Origin: Methanosarcina acetivorans C2A
Lineage (GTDB): Archaea; Halobacteriota; Methanosarcinia; Methanosarcinales; Methanosarcinaceae
Direction: 5' to 3'
DNA length: 64,000 nt
Assembly (NCBI RefSeq): GCF_000007345.1
Contig: NC_003552.1
Coordinates: forward strand, 930,001-994,000
The notes beneath the pieces were generated by a model. It made no database searches, was not told where the DNA came from, and saw only the letters and a program-made list of their open reading frames with translations. Shown here piece after piece: positions 33,729-43,609 of this stretch (positions are counted from its first letter, which is position 1; the number at the start of each line of letters is the position of its first letter). Made by a program: the position numbers and the translations under genes.

Positions 33729-34304
33729 TCAACAGAAATCAAATCCTATGATAAAAGTTCCCAGCCCTACTGCTGGCTTGAGGCCCATGACAGACCTTAT
33801 ATATTCGTCCGAGGGTGTAGAAGGAGATGCGAGCACAATGTTGTTTATTCTGCTCACGCACTCTAAATCCTCACATTTTTGGGGAGGGAGGACAACGGTG
33901 AGAGGTTCCTTTCCTGCCTCTTTTGGTTTTGGTACTGCACTTCTGTAAATTACAAAATTCCCCATCACCATCATATCTTTGCATTTTTTGCACTCTTCGA
34001 TTTTTTCGGGGTCATAGATATCCTCGCCTACTTTTTCCCCGTACTGCATGAGAATCACATTTGGTCCCTCTGGCCATACATAGTCCATGTTGGTTGTAAA
34101 AGCTATGATTATCTCCCGCTTGAGAACTTCTTTGATCCCCCGGTTGTCTCCGACTCCCATGCCCATCAGGACTGCTCCTTCGGCTTTTTTCTCGAGTTCA
34201 AATATTTTCTCCTTATCTTCTTCATTCAAAATGTACGTATCTTCCACGCCTTTGATGGCTTTAATCCTGCAGAGGACATCCTGGATAATATCTTGGCATT
34301 CCAA
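33729..34304 (-). CDS. Hypothetical protein with Cys pairs, 191 residues
   Basis: I do not recognise this family. The N-terminal 60 residues (IKAIKGVEDTYILNEED) have an alpha/beta pattern; a CKKCK motif near residue 112 and KCEDLEC near 150 could bind metal or form disulfides. It ends GLGTFIIGFDFC. There is no signal peptide or membrane span, so it is probably cytoplasmic. It starts at TTG 34304 with GGGGT upstream. It is monocistronic, with a hairpin 81 nt downstream. Confidence 0.65.
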   Translation of the reverse strand: MECQDIIQDVLCRIKAIKGVEDTYILNEEDKEKIFELEKKAEGAVLMGMGVGDNRGIKEVLKREIIIAFTTNMDYVWPEGPNVILMQYGEKVGEDIYDPEKIEECKKCKDMMVMGNFVIYRSAVPKPKEAGKEPLTVVLPPQKCEDLECVSRINNIVLASPSTPSDEYIRSVMGLKPAVGLGTFIIGFDFC

Positions 34305-35340
34305 AGCTGATACCCCGTGTTGTTTTTTAATCCTATGTTGTGCTGTTCATATAAAATATGATCTTATATAGTTTACTTGTCCGAGTTTCGGGTACCCACT
34401 CTTCAGGGGATACTTTCTTGAAGCTATCTCTCTACTCTTTTCTTTTATATATTTTTCTTATTTTATATTTCTTTTATTATATCGTCAATTTCTAATACGT
34501 TGTATAAATTATACTGCTACCCGTGCAATATATACAAATTTTGACTTTTATTTATGTAAAATTAATGAAAGTCTGTGCGAAAAATAACTTAATTATTCCA
34601 AAAGTTGATTTCCCCCCTCCCGCTTTGTTCCCTAAATTTGCCGGCTTTCAAGGGCCGATTTCTGAGCTTATTTTTTTCCTGTTGTCCGGGGCAGCTCAGC
34701 AACGTGGCATATGTAAAAAACAGCTCCTTTATGGGGTGTCAGGTACAGTTTCTTTCCGGAAGATGGCTGAAACTGTAATATGTAATTCACTCCGGCTTTA
34801 GGAATAATAAAGCCTCTGCTCCGATTGTGCAGTTGAGAAATTGCTGATCTGTATGAGGTGTGGAACAATTTTTCCCGCTTCAAGAGCTTTTTAAAACAGG
34901 CAAACCTCAAATAAATGGGGTTTCCACATAATTGGTTTTTAAAATTAGTATTGTTTCAAATTCTTTAGCTCTTCTTCCAGAAACATATTATCCTTTTTCC
35001 ATAGTGTTTTATAAGTATTTCGACTTTGTCTTCTATGTTAACCTCTGACGAATATTCTGCCCGGGTTCTTTCGACATTTACCGTCATTTGTATCGTTGTT
35101 TTGCGCTTTTCCTCTCTAATTTCTCTGAAATAGACCACAAAAGATTTAATAATGCAATTATTTTATAGAACACTTGTAATCCAATTTAGAGGGATACGGA
35201 GGGAATGAAATCCTCTTCGGCAATAGACGAAAATGGACAAGTCTGATTTGGTGAAGAACGGTGAAAACCCTTTAAGTGTTTGATCCCGACACTTCTTCTT
35301 ACATACGATATATCTTAACAAACATGGAGGAAACAATAAA
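34305..35340. other. S-layer gene upstream region
   Basis: No gene is supported. AGATTTAATAATGC at about 35142-35155 is a TATA candidate that would give a leader of about 160 nt for the S-layer mRNA. Several T-rich tracts occur. Confidence 0.4.
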
Positions 35341-37356
35341 ATGAAGAGATTTGCAGCATTATCACTGGCTGCCCTCATGCTTCTCACTGTATTTGCATCC
35401 GCCGCAAGCGCAGTAGACGTAATTGAGATCCGTGGTCCAGTGTACAATGGCTCTGATATCGACGACATTATTGATACATATGGCGACGGTACCATCCTTA
35501 CAATGGATGCAACTGACTTTGCAGCATTCTACTACGACATTGACGATAACGTAACAACCGAAACCCTTTCCATTGAAGACGTTCCAGACACTGAAGGCAA
35601 CGTCATTGGAGAAGGCGGACTTATTTATGAGACAACCATCCAGGAAGTTGAATACGAATACTACAACCCGGATGCTGGCTGGGACAACTACAGCCTGATG
35701 GGCTTCTTCGCAGAGAAGTACATCCCAATCAACCCTGACAAGGCAGACAAGCTCTCAAAGCTCATCCTTGACAGCGATGACAAGTACACCATCAGAACCG
35801 GTGAAATGCTCGACCTCGGTGAAGGTTATGCTATCGAAGCCAAGCAGGTCGATGTTGACGGTGAGAAAGTCTGGCTCGAATTCACCAAGGACGGAGAATT
35901 CGTAGATGACGAAATCATCTCAGTTTCAACTGCTGACGATGAAGCCAACACCTGGGATGTAGAACTCGATGACATCGAGGACGAAGACGATGTTATTGTC
36001 CTCAAAGTCCACGTCAACCAGGTCTTCCAGGGCGCAGTCGACAGCATTGCCCAGATCGAAGGTCTCTGGCTCATTGACTACGCAAACGCAATGACCATCG
36101 AGTCTGACGACGAATTCGGTAACCTTGACGATGTATCCATCGACGGTGACACCCTTACAATTACCAACGAAGACACCTTCACTCTGACCAGGGATGATGA
36201 GGAGGAAATCGGTGAGGGCCTCTACTTCGCCACAGCCGACACCCCATCCAATGTGCTCAGGTTCTATGCAATGAAGGAAATCACAGACCCCGGCACCTAT
36301 GAAATCAGGGGACAGGTCGCTTCCGGCTTCGGTGATCAATCATGGGATGCAAGCAGCTTTGCAGGCTTCTACTATGACATCGACGACAATGTCTCAACTG
36401 AAACCCTCACAGTCTCCGATCTTGACGGAAACGTGATTCCTGAAGGCGGTCTCGTTTACACCACCACCATCGCAGACGTTGACTTCGAGTACTACAACCC
36501 TGACGCAGGCTGGGACCAGTACCCTGTTATGGGTTTCTTTGCAGAAGAATACATCCCAATCAACCCTGACAAGGCAGACAAGATCGCAAAGCTTGTCCTT
36601 GACAGTGATGACAAGTACACCATCAGAACCGGTGAAATGCTCGATCTCGGTGAAGGTTATGCTATCGAAGCCAAGCAGGTCGATGTTGACGGTGAGAAAG
36701 TCTGGCTCGAATTCACCAAGGACGGAGAATTCGTAGATGACGAAATCATCTCAGTTTCAACTGCTGACGATGAAGCCAACACCTGGGATGTAGAACTCGA
36801 TGACATCGAGGACGAAGACGATGTTGTTGTCCTCAAAGTCCATGTCAACCAGGTCTTCCAGGGCGCAGTCGACAGCATTGCCCAGATCGAAGGTCTCTGG
36901 CTCATTGACTACGCAAACGCAATGACCATCGAGTCTGACGACGAATTCGGTAACCTTGACGATGTATCCATCGACGGTGACACCCTTAAAATCAGCAATG
37001 AAGATACCTTCACTCTGACCAGGGACTCCGAAGAGGAAATCGGCGAAGGTATGTACTTCATGATCGCTGACACTTCATCCTCTGATCTCAGGTACTACCC
37101 ATACGTAGAGAAGACCATCGGTGAAGAGGTTTCTGGCGAAGAAGAAACTCCTGAAGAAACCCCAACCGGGGAAGTTACTGAAACCGAAGGAGAAGAAGAA
37201 ACTCCAACCGAAGTAACAGAAACTCCAACTGAGGGAGAACCTGCACCTGAAGAGACTGAAACTACCGAAAGCGAAGGTACTACTCCAGGCTTTGGATTCA
37301 TGTTCGGCCTTGTAGGACTCCTTGCAGTAGTTTACCTCGTCAGGAGGAACAACTAA
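35341..37356 (+). CDS. Major S-layer protein, two-domain, PGF-CTERM anchored
   Basis: A 671-residue secreted surface-layer protein: signal peptide cleaved after about residue 24 (ASAASA), two tandem S-layer family duplication domains (DUF1608; about 28-300 and 315-585), a Glu/Thr/Pro-rich stalk (about 595-645) likely O-glycosylated, and a C-terminal TPGFGFMFGLVGLLAVVYLV plus RRNN, a PGF-CTERM sorting signal for archaeosortase. Length and layout match the M. acetivorans major S-layer protein. The two domains are almost identical over ~390 bp of DNA (offset 831 bp). A GGAGG ribosome site, acidic composition and strong codon preference fit very high expression. Confidence 0.95.
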   Translation: MKRFAALSLAALMLLTVFASAASAVDVIEIRGPVYNGSDIDDIIDTYGDGTILTMDATDFAAFYYDIDDNVTTETLSIEDVPDTEGNVIGEGGLIYETTIQEVEYEYYNPDAGWDNYSLMGFFAEKYIPINPDKADKLSKLILDSDDKYTIRTGEMLDLGEGYAIEAKQVDVDGEKVWLEFTKDGEFVDDEIISVSTADDEANTWDVELDDIEDEDDVIVLKVHVNQVFQGAVDSIAQIEGLWLIDYANAMTIESDDEFGNLDDVSIDGDTLTITNEDTFTLTRDDEEEIGEGLYFATADTPSNVLRFYAMKEITDPGTYEIRGQVASGFGDQSWDASSFAGFYYDIDDNVSTETLTVSDLDGNVIPEGGLVYTTTIADVDFEYYNPDAGWDQYPVMGFFAEEYIPINPDKADKIAKLVLDSDDKYTIRTGEMLDLGEGYAIEAKQVDVDGEKVWLEFTKDGEFVDDEIISVSTADDEANTWDVELDDIEDEDDVVVLKVHVNQVFQGAVDSIAQIEGLWLIDYANAMTIESDDEFGNLDDVSIDGDTLKISNEDTFTLTRDSEEEIGEGMYFMIADTSSSDLRYYPYVEKTIGEEVSGEEETPEETPTGEVTETEGEEETPTEVTETPTEGEPAPEETETTESEGTTPGFGFMFGLVGLLAVVYLVRRNN

Positions 37357-37367
37357 ATTTTCTGAGT

Positions 37368-37410
37368 GAAGGGTTTTCCTACCCTTCTCTCTTTTAAATT
37401 CTTTTTTGGT
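37368..37410 (+). terminator. Terminator of the S-layer gene
   Basis: GAAGGG (37368-37373) pairs with CCCTTC (37382-37387) over an 8 nt loop and is followed by TCTCTTTTAAATTCTTTTTT, 12 nt after the stop codon. Confidence 0.6.
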
Positions 37411-37528
37411 TTCTTTTTACAGATAAGTTTTTATTTGTAGGATTTCTTAGTTCTCTCGATGCTTTTAATTCTGAAATCCTGATTCTTTAAACCGTCTGTT
37501 TCAGGGTTACAGATCAAGGTGAAATACC

Positions 37529-38110
37529 ATGAAAAAAAGTATAGCTTTAATATCCGTGTTTGCGGTTTTGATGATCGCGTTTTCAGGCTGCGTGGGCAAC
37601 AATTCCCCTGCAGTTAACGGGACAGACTCGGCCAATCCGGAAACAGATGCAATTTCTGAGGAAGATGTAGCCGGAATAAGCACACTTGAAACCCTTCCTG
37701 CGGGCTTTGAGTACGTTGATACCATTTCACTCTCCACAGATGAAATTAAAAGTGATTACGACGCTGAAAATGTCTCCGGGGTTCTTAACGTCTCCGAAGG
37801 GGTCTACAAAGACTCTAATGAAACTAATTATTATGTAGATGTTATCGAACTTGAAGATGAAGATGCTGCAAATAATTTCATCGATGCATACAAAGCTTCT
37901 TTCCCTCCACTTAGTAATGGTTCCCGTTTTACGGATGTTTCTTTTAACGGGCACTCTGCCGTGATAATCACCAAATATATTACATCGGGAGGAGAAGTCG
38001 TTCCCAGATACACCTACATCTGGAGCAATGAAAACTATGTGATAGTAGTTTACGGAAACACTGCTGAAGAAGCTCCCATCAGGCAGCTGGCAGAAGCAAC
38101 CGGATACTAA
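37529..38110 (+). CDS. Putative lipoprotein, 193 residues
   Basis: A secreted lipoprotein with an N-terminal signal and lipobox (MIAFSGCVGNN, Cys21), followed by a short disordered linker and a compact alpha/beta domain of ~140 residues (YYVDVIELEDEDAANNFIDAYKASFP; YTYIWSNENYVIVVYGN) that resembles archaeal surface lipoproteins of unknown function. It lies downstream of the S-layer gene but after a terminator, with its own leader. ATG with AAGGTG ribosome site. Confidence 0.75.
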   Translation: MKKSIALISVFAVLMIAFSGCVGNNSPAVNGTDSANPETDAISEEDVAGISTLETLPAGFEYVDTISLSTDEIKSDYDAENVSGVLNVSEGVYKDSNETNYYVDVIELEDEDAANNFIDAYKASFPPLSNGSRFTDVSFNGHSAVIITKYITSGGEVVPRYTYIWSNENYVIVVYGNTAEEAPIRQLAEATGY

Positions 38111-38348
38111 TTCCTTTTCAGTAAAGTTGATATTTCTCAACTTTCTTTATTTCCTTTTTAAAATTGACGGCTCCGGATTAATCGGTTGATATTCTGAATC
38201 TCCAAAGCTGGAATCTTTTGTTTTTCTTTTATACTCTTAAGGGCTGACTTGTCAGGTTTGCAATGCAAAAAAGTAACAGGAGAACTCATAATGCTATCAG
38301 GAAAAACAGAAGTGAATCTTCTTCCCTGTCCGGAGAATACTTCCCTTA

Positions 38349-39234
38349 GAGGCTGTCTTAAAATTAAATAATACCTGTCCCAAGATTGTTCGTCAATGTC
38401 AGAACAGACTGAAAGACTTCCTTATCCTAGCGATTTATCTGATAAAGAATGGAAACTAATCGAGCCTCATATCCCAAATCCCCCAACTAATCGAGGCAAA
38501 AAACGTGTTCACCCCTATCGTGAAATATTGAATGGCATATTCTATTTGCTACGTTCTGGTTGTGCATGGCGAATGCTACCACACGAATTTCCACCATGGC
38601 AAACTGTCTACCACTATTTCCGTCTTTGGCGTCTTTATGGAATTTGGGAACGCATAAATGCTGCGCTAAGGACTGAACTGAGAATTGCAAATGGCAGAGA
38701 ACCAGAACCGAGTGCAGCGATTTTGGATAGTCAATCAGTCAAAACCACAGAAACACGTGGAGTACGCGGCTATGATGCTGGTAAGAAAGTCAAAAGACGA
38801 AAGCGCCATATTCTGGTGGATACAACAGGGCTAATATTAATGGTTGTAGTTCATGCAGCGAATATTCAGGATCGAGATGGAGCTAAACTTGTTCTGGAAC
38901 AAATTAAGGGGACATTCTCTCGATTGCAGCTTATTTGGGCTGATGCTGCTTATGCTGGTCAACTGGTTGATTGGGTCAAGATAACCTGTGGTTGGGTTTT
39001 GGAAATAGTAAGGCGTAAAGATGATGTCAAAGGTTTTCAAGTACTTCCTCGCAGATGGGTAGTAGAGCGTACATTTGGATGGCTGGGTCGTTATCGGCGG
39101 TTGAGCAAAGATTATGAAGGATTAACAGAGTCCAGTCAAGCCTTCATTTATGCGGCTATGATCCATATAATGAGCAGACGACTGGCTAAAATAGAACCTT
39201 TATCCAGATGAAAAATGAATATTCAGACAGCCTC
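38349..39234 (+). mobile_element. IS5-family insertion sequence, complete
   Basis: An 886 bp element bounded by imperfect inverted repeats: left GAGGCTGTCTTAAAATT, right (inverted) GAGGCTGTCTGAATATT. TTA is duplicated directly outside both ends (38346-38348 and 39235-39237). It holds one intact transposase gene. It lies between a lipoprotein gene and the fwd operon. Confidence 0.9.
38396..39211 (+). CDS. IS5-family transposase
   Basis: A 271-residue DDE transposase of the IS5 superfamily (IS427/ISL2-like). The N-terminal DUF4096-type domain (PSDLSDKEWKLIEPHIP...GIFYLLRSGCAWRMLP) is followed by the catalytic core with ILDSQSVKT (first Asp), LIWADAAYAG (second Asp) and RRWVVERTFGWLGRYRRLSKDYE (Glu with the Y/R/K signature). 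The frame is intact, so the element may be active. It starts with ATG inside the left end region. Confidence 0.95.
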   Translation: MSEQTERLPYPSDLSDKEWKLIEPHIPNPPTNRGKKRVHPYREILNGIFYLLRSGCAWRMLPHEFPPWQTVYHYFRLWRLYGIWERINAALRTELRIANGREPEPSAAILDSQSVKTTETRGVRGYDAGKKVKRRKRHILVDTTGLILMVVVHAANIQDRDGAKLVLEQIKGTFSRLQLIWADAAYAGQLVDWVKITCGWVLEIVRRKDDVKGFQVLPRRWVVERTFGWLGRYRRLSKDYEGLTESSQAFIYAAMIHIMSRRLAKIEPLSR

Positions 39235-39237
39235 TTA

Positions 39238-39639
39238 GATATCAGGAACTTATTTTAATCAAAAAATAAATATCAGCGCCCCCACTAGCTGGTCTGCAAC
39301 ACTCTACAAAAAAGAAATACAGATTTGGAAGAAAATTAAAAACCTAAATTTCTTTCATTTGTCTGCTTGATTCTCCTCCTTGCTCACAAACGTCTCAGAA
39401 ACTTTTACTTGCCGGGGTGTTCTCTTCATTCGTCTATCTCTTTTTTGTCTTTTCGGGAAAGACCGCTCTCCTACGTCGAGCGGGAAATGAGCGACACTGT
39501 ATAGCGAATAACGTCGAAAGGGTCAGAGATATCTTTAATTTAGTCTGCTTGGCTCAGCTCATTACTTAAACCATCAACCAGGGAAGAACAACTCTGGTGA
39601 ACATCGGGAAAAAAGGCACATAAATAGGAGATTATGAAG
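39238..39639. other. Intergenic region between the IS element and the fwd terminator
   Basis: No gene is recognised. Confidence 0.4.
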
Positions 39640-39720
39640 AACCGAAATGTAAAAAAGGGCAGTAAAACGGATAAGAAAGAAACTCCTTGGAGTTTCTGTT
39701 TACTTCGATCTTATCCGCCA
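39640..39720 (-). terminator. Terminator of the fwdDBAC operon
   Basis: On the minus strand, 53 nt after the fwdC stop, GAAACTCC-AA-GGAGTTTC (39696-39679) forms an 8 bp stem nested in an outer CGGATAAGA/TCTTATCCG pair (39718-39710 with 39676-39668), followed by TTTT and CCCTTTTTT. Confidence 0.6.
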
Positions 39721-39748
39721 TACATTTATTTCAAGTACTTCAAGTCGT

Positions 39749-40507
39749 TCACTTTATAAGCAAAACGCCTTTTCCGCCGATGTTAACATCGCCTACTAAC
39801 TTGCGGTATGTAACACCTTCGACTTCTTCTGTTCCTTCTTCTTTGTAGGAGGGTAGCAGGTCGTACACTTCGCCTTTGATGATGACCGTGCCGTTCTTCA
39901 TCTCGCTTGCCGGCATGGTAGCATTGCCTTCGATGACTATTTTTCCGCCGTTGTTTGAGATTGCGGGAAGGAGCCCTACATCACCTTTTACGAGGATCTC
40001 CCCTCCGCACATATGTTCGCCAAGGTAGTCCTTCGTATTGCCGTTGACGGTAATCTTTCCTCCACGCATGCCGCAGGCTTCTCCGCGGTAACCTGCTCCA
40101 ACATAATAGGAGGCACTTCCGTTGAGGATGATTTCTCCGCCTGCCATCTCGCAGCCGAGCCAGCTGTCAGCATCGCCGTTGATTACGACCTTTCCTCCCT
40201 TCATGCCAAAGCCGCAGTGCATATCCACGTTGCCATTGATCTCGATCTCTCCTGCGCTCATGTTCTGCCCTATGCGCTTAACTCTGGAGACATCACCTTC
40301 GAAAACTATCTTTGTGTTTTCTGCGGAGTCACTGCCTTCCACCTCTATATAGAAGAAATCTCCGAGGGGGCACTGCCCGTTTCCGTACCAGACGGGAATC
40401 GCCTTAATCTCTTCTGCGGACTTGCCGGCAAAGTTGTCAGGGTTTATATTGTCGGCTTCGATGGGGATTTTATTTGCTTTTTTGAGGGAAAGTTTTACGA
40501 GCTGCAT
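39749..40507 (-). CDS. fwdC: Formylmethanofuran dehydrogenase subunit C
   Basis: A 252-residue right-handed beta-helix protein with the repeating G-x-x-x-G-x pattern of FwdC/GltB-C domains (GGKVVINGDADSWLG; GGEIILNGSASYYVG; GGKITVNGNTKDYLG). It is a structural subunit of the enzyme that reduces CO2 to formylmethanofuran (or runs it in reverse during methyl oxidation) using ferredoxin. The ATG overlaps the fwdA stop (TGAATG), so the genes are translationally coupled. It is the last gene of the operon. Confidence 0.95.
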   Translation of the reverse strand: MQLVKLSLKKANKIPIEADNINPDNFAGKSAEEIKAIPVWYGNGQCPLGDFFYIEVEGSDSAENTKIVFEGDVSRVKRIGQNMSAGEIEINGNVDMHCGFGMKGGKVVINGDADSWLGCEMAGGEIILNGSASYYVGAGYRGEACGMRGGKITVNGNTKDYLGEHMCGGEILVKGDVGLLPAISNNGGKIVIEGNATMPASEMKNGTVIIKGEVYDLLPSYKEEGTEEVEGVTYRKLVGDVNIGGKGVLLIK

Positions 40508-42226
40508 TCAGAACACCCCCTCGGTGTCGATTTCAACAGGCTTCTGGATGTACGAGTCCTCAACCATATAATTGGCTTTACTCACGGTGTAGTACTTCCT
40601 GAATTTGCGGTCTATATCTTTCTGCATCGCAGCATCGATGCTTTTCGGAACTTTTGCGTTCACCCAGTAAGTCTTTCCTTTCGGGGTGGCTTCGATTTCT
40701 CCGTCCTTTACAACGATTTCTCCGCCTTTCAGGGTATATGCCGCACCTGAGAAAGCTTGCTTAACCTTTGCGTACTCCGTCGAGGGGTCAACCTGACCGG
40801 GCAGGAGATCATAGATTGCAATGTCTGCATCCGAGCCAACTTTCAGGTTTCCTTTCTCCGGCCTGCTGTACATCTTTGACTGGGTGCTCCTTGTCATGAC
40901 GGCAAGCTCATAGAAGTCCAGTTCCCTGTCGATTCCGGGAAGTACCATCCTGTCAAGAGCCATCTTGGAAAAGCCTGAGATAACCTCTGCTCTCCTCTTT
41001 GCGCTCATAAGGTAGGTAAAGGCTTCAGGATAGTTAACGAAAGAACCGCCGTTGGGGCTGTCGGTTGTGAACATAATCTTCCAGGGGTCCTTTACGAGCA
41101 GGGCGAGTTCAAGCCCTATTGCCCACTGGACTGCGTTTACGAAACTTTTTGGAGAATAGAACAGGGGCACGACTCCGGAAGCATCTTCCAGTTCGATGTC
41201 CTGGTTGCTCCATTTCTCGTGCAACATTCTTGCGTTTGCATACTCCACGGGACCGTCTGCAGTCATGGTCACGGCAGGGCCGAAGATTACCTGCCCGAGG
41301 TCAAATGTCAGGTGGTCTGCCCCGTTGACATAGTCTGCAACCATCGGGGCTCCGGTTTCAAAGTCCCTCCAGGAAGTGCCAGCATAGGCATTGAACTGCA
41401 CGTGAGTTACATGCAGGGCCTGTCTGTCACGGCTCGGCTTAACCTTCTCAAAGAGCTTCATGGTCTCTATGGTGGTTGCGTAGTTGCCGGGCTTTCCCAG
41501 GTTGTTGCAGTGCACGTGTATGGAGTGCGGAAGCCGCAGGCGTTCGTTAGCTTCTGCGAGCCCGATAAGGATCTCTGCAGGAGTTACATCAAAATTGGGG
41601 ACAGGGTCGTAAAGGCCCGTAACGTTCCTTCCCCAGCCCCAGGCTTCTCCGCCTCCGGGGTTTACAATCTTTACTCCGTAACCTCTTGACGCTTTCAGGC
41701 CCCAGGCAATGTAAGCTGCGAGTTTTTCAGGTTCCTTGTCCCGGATATATTCCATAACCTGCCAGTTGCTTCCGAAGAGAGAAAGCCCCATTTTGTCAAG
41801 GATAGGGATTTCCTTGAATTCCTCATGGGTGTGCCTTGCGGCAAGCAGGGGGATTGCAGCTTCACAGATAGTTGTGTATCCGAGTTTTGCATACCTGTAC
41901 CCGATTGCGTAAGTATTGGGAGTGTTGTACCCTACCTGCGCTCTTGTTTTTTCGGTACGTGCAACCTGGCCCGAAAGTCCGGGTACAGGGTTTTTCCTTG
42001 CATCATTCGGATTGATGAAACGGCCTACGTTAATTTTTCCTGCGCTGTGGGTGTGCCCGTCAAAGCCTCCTGCCATGGTGAGCTTGCCTACTGCATCGAT
42101 AACCTTAGCATTTCCGGAGACTCTCTCTACGATCTTTCCGTCTCTGATGCAGATATCCATAGGCTCGCAGTTAATTCCCTGCGCAGGGTCACAGACACTG
42201 GCGTTTTTAATCAGGATTTCCGACAT
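40508..42226 (-). CDS. fwdA: Formylmethanofuran dehydrogenase subunit A
   Basis: A 572-residue amidohydrolase-fold subunit that condenses formate with methanofuran at a binuclear zinc site. The metal-binding HTH motif is in GGFDGHTHSAGKIN, with further His/Asp in SIHVHCNN, HVTHVQFN and FTTDSPNGGSF. The ATG at 42226 is preferred over 42235: it follows GAGGTG and lies 2 nt after the fwdB stop. Length is standard for Methanosarcina FwdA/FmdA. Confidence 0.95.
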   Translation of the reverse strand: MSEILIKNASVCDPAQGINCEPMDICIRDGKIVERVSGNAKVIDAVGKLTMAGGFDGHTHSAGKINVGRFINPNDARKNPVPGLSGQVARTEKTRAQVGYNTPNTYAIGYRYAKLGYTTICEAAIPLLAARHTHEEFKEIPILDKMGLSLFGSNWQVMEYIRDKEPEKLAAYIAWGLKASRGYGVKIVNPGGGEAWGWGRNVTGLYDPVPNFDVTPAEILIGLAEANERLRLPHSIHVHCNNLGKPGNYATTIETMKLFEKVKPSRDRQALHVTHVQFNAYAGTSWRDFETGAPMVADYVNGADHLTFDLGQVIFGPAVTMTADGPVEYANARMLHEKWSNQDIELEDASGVVPLFYSPKSFVNAVQWAIGLELALLVKDPWKIMFTTDSPNGGSFVNYPEAFTYLMSAKRRAEVISGFSKMALDRMVLPGIDRELDFYELAVMTRSTQSKMYSRPEKGNLKVGSDADIAIYDLLPGQVDPSTEYAKVKQAFSGAAYTLKGGEIVVKDGEIEATPKGKTYWVNAKVPKSIDAAMQKDIDRKFRKYYTVSKANYMVEDSYIQKPVEIDTEGVF

Positions 42227-42227
42227 C

Positions 42228-43532
42228 TTATGCACCTCTCTTCAGTTCCCTGACCTTTGCAGTCAGGTCTTTTACGATTTCTTCGTCGGTCTTAAACCTG
42301 GTATCAATCAGTTTCTTCATGCGGAGGGAAATTGCATCCATACGGTAAGCCGTACCCTCGGCTTCGATTCCTACGATTGCCGAGGGGATTACCACGTCTG
42401 CAATTTCGGTTGTCGGGTTGGCATAGGGGTCGATCTGGATTACAGGAATCTTTGCAAGGTGCCTGACTGCTTTTTGTGGGAAGTGGGCCCCGGGATCAGC
42501 TGCAGCTATAATTGCAGCATCCGGCTCTTCACGCACAAGCAGGTCGTTTGCTCCGGTTTCTCCGGGGTTGTAATATGGATATCCTCTGGCGAAGTCGATA
42601 GCCATCGGGAAACCGGTTTCCCAGGTCGCTACCTGCCCGAAACCGGTAACATTATAGTGCCCGCGCATTCCTATCATTACGGCTTTTGTGTGCTGGTTAA
42701 GGTCAGAAATAAGAGAAGACACCGCATCTCCGTTCTTGTACTTGGAGCGGGACTGGGTTACTCCCATTCCGAAGAAGATACAGACGAATTTTGCATTCTT
42801 CAGGGTCTCTGCAAGCTCGAGAACCTCAGCTTTTGGAACCCCTGCAACGGTTTCCGGAACAACGTCCTCATGCCCGTTTACAATTGAGCGAAGCGCGGTT
42901 ATAAGGAGCAGGTCGGAACCCTGTTCGATTTCCACATAGTTATCAGCGAGTTTAGCGGTGTCGGTTTTTCTGACATCGATGACCACCATTGTCCTGCCTT
43001 TTCGCCCTTTTTCGGTAAAGAAGCCTTTTGAAAAGCTGGAGTAACGGGACATATGCCTGGGGTGGGCATGGACAGGGTTGCAGCCCCAGAAGACGATTAC
43101 ATCTGCCCTGTTCTTTATTTCTCCAAGGGAGGCTGAAGGAGAGCCTTTTTCCTGGGCAGCAAGGGCTGACGGTCCGTGGCAGACGTTTGCTGTAGAATCT
43201 ATAACCGAGCCGGTTTCTTCGGCAAGCTCAATTGCGCCACTTACCGCTTCACAGGAAGTGGAACACCAGCCATAGGAAAGTATCCTCCTGGAATTTACGA
43301 GAATTTTTGCGGCAGCTTCGATTGCCTCTTCATAGGAGACAGGGACAAGTTCCCCATCTTTTCTGATCATCGGGGTTTCTATCCTGTCATGTTCGAACAT
43401 GCCGACAAACTTGCTGTGCCCGAGGATGCAGGCGTTTTCTATCTTCGTGATCTTGTTGTCCTCAACAGTGACCGTGATATCGTCGCAGAGGGATCCGCAG
43501 AGGGAACATACTGCGTCTTTAATTACTGGCAT
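42228..43532 (-). CDS. fwdB: Formylmethanofuran dehydrogenase subunit B (W/Mo catalytic)
   Basis: A 434-residue molybdopterin oxidoreductase subunit that reduces CO2 to formate at the tungsto- or molybdopterin centre. The [4Fe-4S] motif is CSLCGSLCDDITV near the N-terminus and the metal-ligand cysteine lies in VCHGPSALAAQ; it is a normal Cys codon, not selenocysteine. The order D-B-A-C without adjacent E/F genes matches the fwd (tungsten-type) rather than the fmdEFACDB arrangement. The metal cannot be decided from sequence alone. Confidence 0.95.
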   Translation of the reverse strand: MPVIKDAVCSLCGSLCDDITVTVEDNKITKIENACILGHSKFVGMFEHDRIETPMIRKDGELVPVSYEEAIEAAAKILVNSRRILSYGWCSTSCEAVSGAIELAEETGSVIDSTANVCHGPSALAAQEKGSPSASLGEIKNRADVIVFWGCNPVHAHPRHMSRYSSFSKGFFTEKGRKGRTMVVIDVRKTDTAKLADNYVEIEQGSDLLLITALRSIVNGHEDVVPETVAGVPKAEVLELAETLKNAKFVCIFFGMGVTQSRSKYKNGDAVSSLISDLNQHTKAVMIGMRGHYNVTGFGQVATWETGFPMAIDFARGYPYYNPGETGANDLLVREEPDAAIIAAADPGAHFPQKAVRHLAKIPVIQIDPYANPTTEIADVVIPSAIVGIEAEGTAYRMDAISLRMKKLIDTRFKTDEEIVKDLTAKVRELKRGA

Positions 43533-43609
43533 ATTTTTTCCTCCGAATTTTTCAGTTTTCTCCGGTATCTGATGAAATATGAATTTCTTGCTTCAGGAGG
43601 ATCTGGAAT

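Noticed and set aside
35341-37356. Antisense open frames in the S-layer gene
   Set aside because: They come from the acidic codon bias (GAC/GAA) of the sense strand and have no ribosome sites.
39634-39759. 41-codon frame preceded by GGAG on the plus strand
   Set aside because: It runs through the fwd terminator hairpin and over the fwdC stop in antisense, with low-complexity basic residues; probably chance.
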